Shown: one piece after another, positions 53,645 to 63,300 of the stretch
Layout of the letters: every line of letters starts with the position of its first letter
Position numbering within the stretch: position 1 is the stretch's first letter
NCBI RefSeq assembly: GCF_018704065.1
Contig: NZ_JAGUQP010000001.1
Coordinates: forward strand, 198,490-262,489
Source of the DNA: Desulfovulcanus ferrireducens
Lineage (GTDB): Bacteria > Desulfobacterota > Desulfovibrionia > Desulfovibrionales > Desulfonatronovibrionaceae
DNA: 64,000 nt
Reading direction: 5' to 3'
Made by a program: the position numbers and the translations under genes
Notes under the pieces: generated by a model
Databases searched by the model: none
What the model was told of the DNA's origin: nothing
What the model saw: the letters and a program-made list of their open reading frames with translations, nothing else

Positions 53645-56600
53645 ATGGAAGAATTGATCAAAAAAGAAGTAGAAATCTGGGCAGGGCTGCTGGGTAATTT
53701 TACACAGAAAGAACTTGTAGAATTAGTACATCAATATTTATTGCAGCACAATAAAAAAATATCGGAAAATAAGGTCAGGACAGTAGTTAAGGCTATGTTA
53801 AAAGCTCATGGCCTTAGTTATATGTCTAAATATCAGGGTTATAAATTTCCTGATAACCAATCTATAAGAATTTTAGCCAGAATTTCGCATGGAGAACTTG
53901 AAGAACATTTAATGTTTTATTTTGAAACTTTTTCTTATGATGATAATGTAGAGCAGATGTATGGTAGGGCTTATTTTTTTCTTATTAAGAAAAACATTTC
54001 TTCTATGCTTGTACCTTTTATTTATGACATAGAAAAGTATTATCATAATGAATTTATGTATTATGCTATTAAATTAGGTTATGGTCTTTTAGATGATCAT
54101 GAGCTTGTTAATTATATGCTTCCTGAATGGGTATATCTGGTGGGAGAGGAATTATTTTTTTACGCTCTATTTGGAGATGATGATAAAATATTTAAGTGGT
54201 ATGAAGCTGTTCAGCAAAGGACACATAAAAATGAAGCGCTTATCTGGCTGTTATGTCAGATTGCGTTTTTTAATCTTGATCTGGAAAAACTGGACTTATT
54301 TGTAATGGAGCTTTCTACGTTATGGAGAAAGTTATGTATAAAAACATTACTTTTATTTTATAAAAATGAGCCGTGGCAGGAAATGTATAAGATGACTGAA
54401 GAGGAATATTGCAGAGTTACTAATAAACGAACGTTTACGCCTGACGGCCCTCTTGCCCTGCTTGTGCCATTTATGTTGTGGTCAACTGAAGATTTTGCAA
54501 TGAGGAAAAAAGCAAGATTGATGTGGCAGCGTATAAGAAAAGAAAAGTTTTCTTTTACCTGGGATGAGATGAATGCCTTTCATGCCCTGCTGGAGAATAA
54601 TCTGGGAAATATGTATTTTTCTTTATTTTATGGAGGCTATGTAAATTATTCTACTGCTGTTCTTATTTTTTTGACCTGGTATTTTTTTTACGAATATGAA
54701 GACTTCATGGATTTAAAAAAGGATAAGAAATGCAAGGCCTTTGCTAAATATATGCTTTCCAAAGCCATTGAATTGGAGAAAAAAGGGGCTAAACTCTGGG
54801 CTCTGGAAATTTTTGCCTTTCTGGCAAAGGGTTTTAAAAATACTCGCTCTCAATCCAGCTTGAGAAGGTTTACCAGAAGTACAGAATTTTATCCTCTGTG
54901 GGGGCGATTTAGAGAAAAGGAAACATGGGAAATCAAACTCAGTAGTCTAGAAAAGTATGTAAATGAGCATTTAAATCTTGAGGAAAAAAAGAAATTCAGG
55001 CTGGTCTGGTTTTTAAGATTTATGGAAGATAGCATTGGTATCACGCCCAAAGAGCAGAAACTCAGAGCCAATGGGACATGGAGTGATGGTAGAAGTGTAA
55101 GTTTAAAAAAATTATATGAAGGGCAATATAAATTATTGTCTGAACATGACAGGGCTGTTGTAAAGTGCATTAAATATTCGCCTGTTCATAGGACATGGAA
55201 TTCCAGTAAGAATTATGTTGTTACACAGGATATTATGTTTGCCCTGATAGGTCATCCTTATGTTTTTGATGAAGATACACGCGAACAACTGGATGTAGTG
55301 GAGGGTAAGGTCAGGTTAAGTGTTACAACAGACAATAATAATGATTTAAAGATTACATTGGATCCTTTTTTTGTGCCAGATTCAGAAAAAAAATTCCATC
55401 TGGTTAAAGAAGGCAATAAAGTAAGAGTCTATAAACTGGATAAAGAATTACATGCTATTGTTCAAATTCTTGGTAAAAATGGCGTTAAAGTTCCTGCAAA
55501 AGAAAAGGCAAGGATTCAAAATCTCTTAAAGGCCCTATCTCATAAATTTCCAGTTGAGGGCACATCCATTGTTCCTGCCAGAGAAGTTCCTCCAGACACC
55601 ACCATTAATCTTATTTTAAAGCCTTTAAAAGAAGGGCTATTACTGACTGTTAGAGTATTTCCTCTGGGCGAGCAAGGGCCTCGTTATATTCCCGGGGATG
55701 GGCCTGAATATGTAAGTGCTGTAATCCAGGAAGAAAACCTCAAGACCCAGCGGCAGCTAACCAGGGAAAATGAATTATTTTCCCATTTATTAAACGGGCT
55801 TTTTGAAATAGATGGCTTAGAAGCCAGACAGAGTGCTGAATGGCACGCACCTGATCTTGTTTGCGCCCTGAATTTGCTGGAATTTTTAGAAGGCCTGGAC
55901 CAAAAGGATTACAGGCTTCTCTGGCCTGAGGGCAAATCTTTTAATCTGGTTCATATGGATAAAGAGATTGACCTTAACCTTTCTCAAGGCAAAGACTGGT
56001 TTACAGTAGATGGCGAGGTGAAAATAGAAAATAAAAATATTTCCCTGCCTAAACTTCTGAGTCAGATTAACAAGCAAAAAAACAGGTTTTTGCCGCTGGA
56101 TAAAGGAAAGTTTCTGGTCTTAAAAGAGCGAGTTTTCAGACAGTTAAATGAACTGGCAGAAATAGCAGAGATTAAAGCTAATAGCATCAGGCTTTCACCC
56201 TTAAGGACCCTTGTTTTGTGGGAGTCTGGTTGGCGCATGCAGGAAGATAAAGAAGTGCAGGAGTTTAAAAAGAAGATAAATGATGCCTTTAATCTGGATC
56301 CAGAAGTGCCGCGTACCTTAAAAAATATTTTAAGGCCCTATCAGGTAGAGGGGTTTAAGTGGATGAGAAGGCTTTATGAGGCTGGCCTGGGTGCTTGCCT
56401 GGCAGATGACATGGGGCTTGGCAAAACCCTGCAAAGCCTTAGCCTGCTTTTGGCAATTGCTGATAACGGGCCTTCCCTTATTGTAGCGCCTGCCTCGGTT
56501 CTTTCTGTGTGGGAGGATGAGATAAATCGGTTTACGCCTGAATTGAAATCAATATCTCTTGCACCTATAAAAGATAGAAAAGATGTCTTAAAAAAACTTA

Positions 56601-57697
56601 AGCCATATCAGGTTGTGCTTGTCTCTTATGGCCTTCTTCAACAGCGCGAAACAGCTTCGCTTTTAAAAGAAAAGTCCTGGAGTATGGTAGTGCTTGACGA
56701 GGCCCAGCAGATAAAAAATTATCGCGCCATCAGGGCCAAAAGCGCTTTTGGCCTGCAAGCCAGGTTTAGATTGGCTACAACAGGGACGCCTCTTGAAAAT
56801 CGCCTGGAAGAGCTGTGGACGATTTTTCGTTTTTTAAACCCTGGTCTTTTAGGCTCTCTGGAAGACTTTCGCAGGCGATTTGTCACTCCCATTGAAAAGG
56901 AACAACAAACAGGGGTAAAAAAGAGGCTGAAAAGACTTATTGGGCCTTTTATTTTAAGGCGTACAAAAGCTGAAGTTCTGACAGAACTGCCGCCCAGAAC
57001 TGAAAGCGTGCTTTATCTGGATTTTTCACCAGAAGAGGCAGCCCTGTATGAGGCTGTCCGCCAGGAGGCACTAACCGAGCTGGAAGGGGCAAAGGCTGAA
57101 GTTGTGCGCTTTAAGATCCTGCAATATTTAACCAAACTTAGGCTGCTGTGCTGCAGTCCAAAACTTTTAGGAGCAGCAGAAGATGCACCTGAAACAAAAG
57201 TAACAGCACTGCTGGAACTTCTGGATGAACTGGTAAGCGCTGGACATCGTATTCTGGTTTTCAGTCAGTTTGTGCAATTCTTAAAGAGGATAGAGCAGGG
57301 CATGCAGGAAAAAGGATGGTCATGGCTTTATCTTGATGGGAGTGTGCCAACAGCAGAAATGGCAAAAAGGGTAAAAACATTTCAGGAAGGCAAGGCATCT
57401 GTTTTTCTTATTTCCCTGCGCGCTGGTGGTTTTGGGCTGAATTTAACTGCTGCATCTTATGTGGTGCTTGCTGATCCCTGGTGGAATCCAGCAGTGGAGG
57501 CCCAGGCTGCTGACAGGGTTCACCGCCCTGGCCAGACCCAGCCTGTTACTATTTATCGTTTGATTGTTAAAAATACTGTGGAAGAAAAAGTGAGAGTGCT
57601 TCAACAGGAAAAGACCCAGCGCCTGGAAGAAATCCTGGAAGGCACATCAAGTCCTGCTGCCCTGTCATTGGATGAATGGGTTGAGCTTTTGAAATGA
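53645..57697 (+). CDS. SNF2-family ATPase with large unknown N-terminal region
   Basis: A 1350-residue protein. The C-terminal 460 residues are a complete SNF2 motor: ACLADDMGLGKT (Walker A K927), LDEAQQIKN (D1018), ATTGTPLENRLEELW, and helicase C motifs VFSQFVQFLKRIEQ, LISLRAGGFGLNLT and DRVHRPGQ. The first ~880 residues show no domain I recognise; residues 1-60 look like a winged-helix segment and 100-420 are helical and rich in aromatics. No signal peptide. ATG 53645 follows AGGAGA; the upstream extension belongs to the ATPase remnant. Stand-alone SNF2 proteins of this kind occur in mobile and defence-associated regions, but no partner gene survives here. Confidence 0.85.
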   Translation: MEELIKKEVEIWAGLLGNFTQKELVELVHQYLLQHNKKISENKVRTVVKAMLKAHGLSYMSKYQGYKFPDNQSIRILARISHGELEEHLMFYFETFSYDDNVEQMYGRAYFFLIKKNISSMLVPFIYDIEKYYHNEFMYYAIKLGYGLLDDHELVNYMLPEWVYLVGEELFFYALFGDDDKIFKWYEAVQQRTHKNEALIWLLCQIAFFNLDLEKLDLFVMELSTLWRKLCIKTLLLFYKNEPWQEMYKMTEEEYCRVTNKRTFTPDGPLALLVPFMLWSTEDFAMRKKARLMWQRIRKEKFSFTWDEMNAFHALLENNLGNMYFSLFYGGYVNYSTAVLIFLTWYFFYEYEDFMDLKKDKKCKAFAKYMLSKAIELEKKGAKLWALEIFAFLAKGFKNTRSQSSLRRFTRSTEFYPLWGRFREKETWEIKLSSLEKYVNEHLNLEEKKKFRLVWFLRFMEDSIGITPKEQKLRANGTWSDGRSVSLKKLYEGQYKLLSEHDRAVVKCIKYSPVHRTWNSSKNYVVTQDIMFALIGHPYVFDEDTREQLDVVEGKVRLSVTTDNNNDLKITLDPFFVPDSEKKFHLVKEGNKVRVYKLDKELHAIVQILGKNGVKVPAKEKARIQNLLKALSHKFPVEGTSIVPAREVPPDTTINLILKPLKEGLLLTVRVFPLGEQGPRYIPGDGPEYVSAVIQEENLKTQRQLTRENELFSHLLNGLFEIDGLEARQSAEWHAPDLVCALNLLEFLEGLDQKDYRLLWPEGKSFNLVHMDKEIDLNLSQGKDWFTVDGEVKIENKNISLPKLLSQINKQKNRFLPLDKGKFLVLKERVFRQLNELAEIAEIKANSIRLSPLRTLVLWESGWRMQEDKEVQEFKKKINDAFNLDPEVPRTLKNILRPYQVEGFKWMRRLYEAGLGACLADDMGLGKTLQSLSLLLAIADNGPSLIVAPASVLSVWEDEINRFTPELKSISLAPIKDRKDVLKKLKPYQVVLVSYGLLQQRETASLLKEKSWSMVVLDEAQQIKNYRAIRAKSAFGLQARFRLATTGTPLENRLEELWTIFRFLNPGLLGSLEDFRRRFVTPIEKEQQTGVKKRLKRLIGPFILRRTKAEVLTELPPRTESVLYLDFSPEEAALYEAVRQEALTELEGAKAEVVRFKILQYLTKLRLLCCSPKLLGAAEDAPETKVTALLELLDELVSAGHRILVFSQFVQFLKRIEQGMQEKGWSWLYLDGSVPTAEMAKRVKTFQEGKASVFLISLRAGGFGLNLTAASYVVLADPWWNPAVEAQAADRVHRPGQTQPVTIYRLIVKNTVEEKVRVLQQEKTQRLEEILEGTSSPAALSLDEWVELLK

Positions 57698-57766
57698 GTG
57701 GGTAGTGGGTGGATGCTAGATGACAGGATAAGAGAAGAATTTAATGGGACAGGAGGAATTCAGTAG

Positions 57767-58150
57767 GAGCTAAGAATCCTCACTGATCGGGGAACTGAGT
57801 TTTGTGGAAAACCAGATACTCACGATTACCAGCTATTTTTGGCTCTAAATGATATCGAACACACAAAAACAAAAGCTAAAAGTCCGCAAACAAATGGTAT
57901 ATGTGAACGGTTCCACAAAACCATTCTGGACGAATTCTATAAGATCGCTTTTAGAAAGAAAATATACTTATCTATTGAAGAGTTACAAAAAGACCTGGAC
58001 AATTGGCTAGATTATTATAATACAAAACGTCCTCATCAAGGCAAAAGATGTCAAGGCAGAACTCCTATGGAAACATTCCTGGAAAACTTACCATTGGCAA
58101 AACAAAAATTAATAGATATGCAGTACGAGACATCTGACAACCTTAACTAA
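57767..58150 (+). pseudogene. 5'-truncated IS481-type transposase
   Basis: The frame encodes ELRILTDRGTEFCGKPDTHD, then the DDE-integrase C-terminal part: HTKTKAKSPQTNGICERFHK, a catalytic Glu (CERFHKT), then LDNWLDYYNTKRPHQGKRCQ and GRTPMETF. Homology appears to continue upstream through an in-frame TAG at 57764. The N-terminal half is absent, and no left inverted end is seen. It ends close to TTGACTAGTACA at 58195-58206, the presumed right terminus, matching the remnant at 32907-33168. Confidence 0.85.
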
Positions 58151-58206
58151 ATCTTACAACTGCAAGAAAGGATAACCACTGTCAGATTTTGTTTTTGACT
58201 AGTACA

Positions 58207-58405
58207 TTTTATATCAACAAATTTCTCCTGTCCCCTTCTTTTAATAGCCACGGCTTGCTTCACGGTCAAAAGATAGGGCATCATTTGTTTCATAGAAAAT
58301 GCAGGGCTTTGACCTTCATAATAGCTTTGCTCAATAAGAGAAAGTTGAGTTTTGTTAGATATAGCGATGGTGGATCTGGCATTGACGGATCCACCAAACG
58401 CATAT
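58207..58405. other. Non-coding stretch beside the IS remnant
   Basis: No credible gene. It holds one hairpin, TGGTGGATC (58368-58376) with GATCCACCA (58388-58396). Confidence 0.5.
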
Positions 58406-58407
58406 TT

Positions 58408-58438
58408 AAAAAAAAAATGACGTTAAAAACCTTAACGT
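58408..58438 (-). terminator. Terminator of the transglutaminase-like gene
   Basis: Read on the minus strand, ACGTTAA (58438-58432) pairs with TTAACGT (58426-58420) around a 5-base loop and is followed by a run of T (A10 on the plus strand at 58408-58417). The stem directly abuts the stop codon. Confidence 0.8.
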
Positions 58439-59458
58439 TTATTTCTGACGAAATATTATTTTGTACTTAAAGGTTTCCGGACTAAGCCAATCTAAAGGGT
58501 TACCATTCACTTCAGCATATGGGTAGCCAAAATTGTTTAAGGCCAGCCCTGTTTGAGGAGGATTGAGCCTCAGATCTCTCCCTACAGCTAATTTTATCCG
58601 ATAAGGATCCCAGGCACCCCAGAAATAACGGCGCCATTTTTTAGTCTCAGGATCTTTAAGGGTGAGGTTATGTTTGAGCATCATTTTGCGTACATCAGCC
58701 GGATCTACTGGCACCCAGCCATAGCCAGGTAAATAGAATTCAGCCCAGCAATGTTGCCATTTGGTAATATCTACCACTGGTTTTTTACCCATTCTGATTC
58801 CAAAAATCTCACGAGCAGGTACACCGGCTGCCCTGCAAAGGGCTACAAATACTGAATGGATATCTGTACATTTGCCTCCACGGCATTTTAAAAGTTTAAG
58901 CACATCTCCTGAACCGCATCCTTTGACATTAGGATCACGATACATATTTTCGCAAGTCCAGTCATAGATTGCCTTAGCTTTGGCCAGTACCGTTGTTTTG
59001 CCTCTGGTAATTTTTTTTGCCAGAGTACGTACTGGATCATCTATAGGACCAAGTGAAGTTGGTAAAAGCCAGGGTTTATAATCAGCAGGATTCCAGCAAG
59101 ACTCATTGGCAGGAAAATTTCGACGTACAACTTCAATACGCTCGGCATCGAAGCGCAATGTTAACTTACGAGATTGTGTCCCTGGTTTCCAGCGTGCATA
59201 AAGTATAGGGGTCTGAAACTTTTTATCACTGTAAACTCCTGATTCAGTATAGTCTCCTTCTACTGTTATATTTTTTATGGTTTGATACTCGGAAGAAATG
59301 GGATACGGTATCCAGAGTTTTACTTCTTTGTTAGCTGGATGCGATGAGAGATCGAACTCCATTGTTATAGTACCATGCACTGATTTGGGAAAGGCGAATG
59401 CATTAGAGCCAATAACTATCCCTAATAACAACACCATAAAAATTACTAATCTTTTCAC
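58439..59458 (-). CDS. Secreted transglutaminase-like protein
   Basis: A 339-residue exported protein: signal peptide MKRLVIFMVLLLGIVIGSNA then FA. The transglutaminase-core triad is complete: C197 in CRGGKCTDIHSVFVALCRAAG, H236 in WQHCWAEFYLPGYGW, D252 in PVDPADV. Bacterial members are mostly cysteine proteases or peptidases of the periplasm. Several further cysteines (C121, C181, C192, C208) could form disulfides. It is followed on the minus strand by its own terminator and preceded by the molybdopterin oxidoreductase gene, 136 bases upstream. Confidence 0.88.
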   Translation of the reverse strand: MKRLVIFMVLLLGIVIGSNAFAFPKSVHGTITMEFDLSSHPANKEVKLWIPYPISSEYQTIKNITVEGDYTESGVYSDKKFQTPILYARWKPGTQSRKLTLRFDAERIEVVRRNFPANESCWNPADYKPWLLPTSLGPIDDPVRTLAKKITRGKTTVLAKAKAIYDWTCENMYRDPNVKGCGSGDVLKLLKCRGGKCTDIHSVFVALCRAAGVPAREIFGIRMGKKPVVDITKWQHCWAEFYLPGYGWVPVDPADVRKMMLKHNLTLKDPETKKWRRYFWGAWDPYRIKLAVGRDLRLNPPQTGLALNNFGYPYAEVNGNPLDWLSPETFKYKIIFRQK

Positions 59459-59593
59459 AATAATTCCTCCCTATAAACATTTTATTTCTTAATTAGCTGT
59501 TTCTTTATGGGGGATGGCCTATAAATTTCAAAATATTATTGCCAAAAAACGCTCAATTGAAGTTACTTGATTTTTATTTTCGTTTGCCCAATA

Positions 59594-61915
59594 TTAGCTT
59601 TTTTTAATACCTACACGAATACCTTTAAAGGCAATTTGACCAGAAATGGGGCACCGAGCTTCAAGATCGGTCAGAAAATTCACCGATTTCCAGGAAGTAA
59701 ATGGACTCTTTTCACCATAAGAATAGGGGATAAAAACAGTGTCTTTCTGGATATAGGGCGTAAGGATCGCTTTAGCCATAGTTTCTCCGTATCTGGAATA
59801 GACAATAATAACGTCTCCATCATTTATTCCCAAAAAATTGGCTTTCTTCTGGTGGATAAGACAGAATTGATCCGGAGAGATATCATTTAAAATTTTGATC
59901 CAGTGAGAGGTATGCCCCATAATTGCTTTGGAAGGCCGCCCAGTAATGAGATAAAACGGGAAATCGTGATTTTCTTTTTTTGATGTCAGAGAAACTTTAT
60001 AAGTATAACACTTATTTTTCTGAAAAGGAGAAAGGATCAACTGGCTTTTATCATAATATATCGTGGATTCGTTCTGAGAGGCTATATCAGGGTCAACATA
60101 ATACCGCGGAATGGCACTTAGACCATACGCTGCAAATTTCCTTTCTATCTCTTCAGTCCATAATTCTATTTTGCCACTTTTAGTTGGAAAGCGTTTATCT
60201 AAAAATAGGGTTCCTCGTTCCTGAACTTGACCTTTTATCAGTTTAATTGGCGCTCTTAGTGAATTATTTTTCTTGGCGATGAAATTTTCAACTTTATACC
60301 CTTTGGGGCCACCTACTGTATTTTGTAGAATAACAGGGTTTTTGAGGTCGTCTGTAAAAATATCTCCCCATCCCATTCGCTTTCCCAGCTCAATCCACCA
60401 CCATTTATCAGGTTTAGCCAATCCTGGCGGATCCAAAAGCTTTGGTACCCAAACGAATCTGCTATCGTCAGAGACAGGGGCAAGACCTCCAACCTCAATC
60501 CAGAAGGCAGCAGGAAGAATATAGTCAAAATAATAAGCGTTAATATTTTTTGTGAGACCATTATAAACACTTAATTCGAGTTTTTCGATAAGTCTGCGTA
60601 CTCTGGACTGATTGGGCCATTGGGTAAGGGGACTACCAGTTGCAATCAAGGCCCGCAGTTTATAAGGATAGAGAGGGTTTTCAATAGATTCCAACCAACC
60701 TACAGGATTCTTAGATAACTCCATTTTTGTTTTTACAATTCTATCCTTGGGCAATGGCAGACTGCCAATAGAAATCCCCCCATTATTCAAACAGCAGTAA
60801 CCAGTTGATTTTTCTCCAAAATGACCGGTGATGGCAGCAAGAAAGTAAAACGCACGGTGAGTTTGGACTGCGTTGGTGTGGTGACTTAATCCGCTATTGC
60901 CAATGATGATAGCTTTTTTTGTGCGAACATATGTGTCGGCAAGATAAGCTATTTTATCTTCTGGAATCCCTGTTATTCTGCTTCCCCACGATAATGTATA
61001 ATTGCCGTCCAACACTTCTTTTTTTAATTGCTGAAAACCGACGGTATGATTTTTGACAAATTCTTCATCAACTAAATCATGGGTAATAATATAATGAATT
61101 AGGGTAAGCGCCAGGGCGAGATCTCTTCCCGGTTTAATTGGAAGCCATAGATCTGCCCTTTTGGCTGTCTCTGATCGCCGTGGATCAATGACAATGAATT
61201 TGCATTTTCCTTTAGATTGATTATCCTTCATCCTGGAAAAGATTACCGGACGAGTAGCCGCCATATTGCTCCCAATAAAGATATAAAGATCTGCTCCATA
61301 AAAATCATCGTCACTATAGACCCATGGAGTATGTCGTGTTCCCAATACAGAAATACCAGCCGGTTTCGCGGCGTAATTACAAAATGGGCCGGTTTTTTCA
61401 TAATTCGGAGTTCCGTAGAGCTTTGCAAATGCTTTATTGAGAATTCTTCCATCAAATGCACTGCGCCCCGAAGCCCATATGCCGAGCGCTTCCCCACCAT
61501 ACTTCTCACGAATATGCTTTAATTTTTGAGCTATCTCATCCAGAGCTTCCTCCCAGCTGACACGAATAAAACTGGCATCAAATCCTCTTTTGCCTATACG
61601 TTTTAGCGGATAAGTGAGTCGGTGAGGACTATTAATGAGTTCTAAACTCCCAAAAGGTTTTATACAAATTTTTCCTTTTGTAACTGGGTCATCAGGGTTA
61701 CCAGTTAGATGTACAACTTTCCCGTCTTTTATGTAAATAATCATACTGCAAGCGTTCTGACACCACATACATCCTGTTACGTATTTTTTTACTCCTTTTA
61801 TTTTCGGAGATAAACGCTCAGTAGCAGAATAAGAAAGTACAGGATATACACCAATACATGCCGCAGTTTTTAAAAGAGAACTTATAAACTTTCTTCTATC
61901 GATAAATTTACTCAT
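59594..61915 (-). CDS. Tat-type molybdopterin oxidoreductase (PsrA/PhsA-like)
   Basis: A 773-residue catalytic subunit of the DMSO-reductase family. The N-terminus (DRRKFISSLLKTAACIG) is a Tat-like signal, so the enzyme acts in the periplasm. A [4Fe-4S] motif is formed by C49, C52, C56 and C84 (CX2CX3CX27C). C179 in TGPFCNYAAKPAG is the likely molybdenum ligand, as in polysulfide and thiosulfate reductases. The dinucleotide-binding C-terminal domain is present (LITGRPSKAIMGHTSHW). No electron-transfer (PsrB-like) or membrane-anchor (PsrC-like) subunit gene is adjacent, so partners must be elsewhere. The substrate is not determined by sequence. Confidence 0.88.
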   Translation of the reverse strand: MSKFIDRRKFISSLLKTAACIGVYPVLSYSATERLSPKIKGVKKYVTGCMWCQNACSMIIYIKDGKVVHLTGNPDDPVTKGKICIKPFGSLELINSPHRLTYPLKRIGKRGFDASFIRVSWEEALDEIAQKLKHIREKYGGEALGIWASGRSAFDGRILNKAFAKLYGTPNYEKTGPFCNYAAKPAGISVLGTRHTPWVYSDDDFYGADLYIFIGSNMAATRPVIFSRMKDNQSKGKCKFIVIDPRRSETAKRADLWLPIKPGRDLALALTLIHYIITHDLVDEEFVKNHTVGFQQLKKEVLDGNYTLSWGSRITGIPEDKIAYLADTYVRTKKAIIIGNSGLSHHTNAVQTHRAFYFLAAITGHFGEKSTGYCCLNNGGISIGSLPLPKDRIVKTKMELSKNPVGWLESIENPLYPYKLRALIATGSPLTQWPNQSRVRRLIEKLELSVYNGLTKNINAYYFDYILPAAFWIEVGGLAPVSDDSRFVWVPKLLDPPGLAKPDKWWWIELGKRMGWGDIFTDDLKNPVILQNTVGGPKGYKVENFIAKKNNSLRAPIKLIKGQVQERGTLFLDKRFPTKSGKIELWTEEIERKFAAYGLSAIPRYYVDPDIASQNESTIYYDKSQLILSPFQKNKCYTYKVSLTSKKENHDFPFYLITGRPSKAIMGHTSHWIKILNDISPDQFCLIHQKKANFLGINDGDVIIVYSRYGETMAKAILTPYIQKDTVFIPYSYGEKSPFTSWKSVNFLTDLEARCPISGQIAFKGIRVGIKKS

Positions 61916-62431
61916 TACAACTACCTTCCTATCATTTGCATAACATTATTATTTTGGTTTAAAAAATTATCAAAATATAAAATTAATATACATTCATTTA
62001 AAAATAAGTAACAGGTTATATATATGTCAAATGCATATATTCTATAGACTAATATGAAAGTTATCAGTTTTTTCTATCTAGCTGTATCTAAAGATTTAAT
62101 TGCAAAAGCTCAAAATTATGCTTTTTGACAAAATTGTTATCGTATAACCTATTGAAAACATTGAACGTCGAACTTCGAACAGCGAAGGGTCGAACCGCGC
62201 CTGCCCTTGTGTCAGGAATGATGTCGCATTGCAAAAGAAAAGGAGCTGCTATGAACTGGAAGTGCAAATTTGTTAGACCCAAGGCAGAGGAATGGACGGA
62301 CTCTGGCTTTCAGGTCTGCGCTTGATATGGAGCGCATATTAGATAGAATTGTGCAGAGCTTAGGATTTGCAAAGCAGGAATAGAAGATACAGGAGATCAG
62401 GACGATGTTCACTAAATTTGGGAGGTGTAAT
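61916..62431. other. AT-rich region with a short repeat
   Basis: A 516-base divergent gap. Near 62160-62190 lies TTGAACGTCGAACTTCGAAC, of the same kind as the repeat between ddl and waaA. Short open frames here cross that repeat and lack ribosome sites, so none is called. The GGAGGTG at 62421-62427 serves the next gene. Confidence 0.5.
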
Positions 62432-62737
62432 ATGAAAAGATTAATTTTTTCCTGTGTGCTGATATTAATGTTTTTAGTCGGAACAGCCTTTGCTGAGACG
62501 TGGAAGTGTTACTATCCAAAGGGAACAGAAATTATATCATCTGAATTTTCTACTGGTGGTGGAAAGAAAGTTATTATGTATATTGAGGTTGATGTTCGTT
62601 ATCCCGATGGACGATATGTTAAATATTTGGACTCAATAATAAAAACTGCTGGTTTTTTGGGCTTGGGTAGAATTGTAATTCCAGATAAGATTGTGTTTGT
62701 TCCCTGGGATAAAGATGCAATTAGACTAGAAGATTAA
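62432..62737 (+). CDS. Small secreted protein of unknown function
   Basis: A 101-residue protein with a clear signal peptide (MKRLIFSCVLILMFLVGTAF then A) and a beta-rich mature part, ETWKCYYPKGTEIISSEFST... DVRYPDGRYVKYLD. One mature cysteine. ATG 62432 follows a strong GGAGGTG, so the nine upstream codons are not used. No family recognised; it may be periplasmic. Confidence 0.65.
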   Translation: MKRLIFSCVLILMFLVGTAFAETWKCYYPKGTEIISSEFSTGGGKKVIMYIEVDVRYPDGRYVKYLDSIIKTAGFLGLGRIVIPDKIVFVPWDKDAIRLED

Positions 62738-63300
62738 AAGTTCAGAACCGAAGCGTTTGCGAAGGTTTGGCTAGGGCTTACGCAGCAAAATTTTGACACT
62801 CAAAGAAAAGTAGTGGTAATAGTTTGTAATATGTTTAAATTATTAAAAAAAATCGAATTTCGAAATCCGAAATCCGAAACAATATCAAATGACCAAAATT
62901 CTAAACAAAGGGATAATTAGAGCTAAATTTGAAGTATAAAATTTGTTTCGAATTAGTGACATCTAACTAGCTGTTGTACTGGTTCAGCGCGAATTGGAGT
63001 TTTTAGCATCTGAATTAGTGAACAGAAGGAGTTAAGGCAGAGGAAAATTTGTGTCAAAGAGACGCAAGAAGTATATCCCAGAAAAAAATGTATTTATAGT
63101 TGATAAAGTAGAGCAGGAATTGTGACTTTTATCACTAACTCCTTGACTGTGCATAATAGTAGGAGTAATCTTGCAACAATTTTTATTTTAGCAGTAGCAA
63201 AATTTAGAATGTTTCAGTCTGTCCTGGGCTGATTAGAATATAGTCGTTATCAGGCGGTGAAGTCTATTATTATAGATTAAAATTATAAAGAGTTATCGTC
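62738..63300. other. Non-coding region with short repeats
   Basis: A 563-base gap. It holds a CGAAATCCGAAATCCGAAAC repeat (62861-62880; a 7-8-base unit) and the NERD-gene remnant listed separately. No promoter consensus is clear. Confidence 0.5.
62967..63035 (+). pseudogene. Remnant of the 3' end of a second NERD gene
   Basis: The frame LAVVLVQRELEFLASELVNR then RS and stop parallels the last residues of the intact NERD gene (LTIVLVQRELEFSAV). At the DNA level CTGGTTCAGCGCGAATTGGA (62979-62998) matches CTGGTTCAGCGTGAATTGGA near 63938 with one difference, and the match continues past the stop (TTAGTGAAC). It implies a tandem duplication of which only the tail is left. Confidence 0.75.

Noticed and set aside
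58189..58470. A 93-codon plus-strand frame after the IS481 remnant
   Set aside because: It starts inside the element terminus, runs through a terminator on the other strand and has no ribosome site or family pattern.
62125..62325. A 66-codon frame near 62.1 kb
   Set aside because: It is formed partly by the TTGAACGTCGAAC repeat and has no recognisable product.
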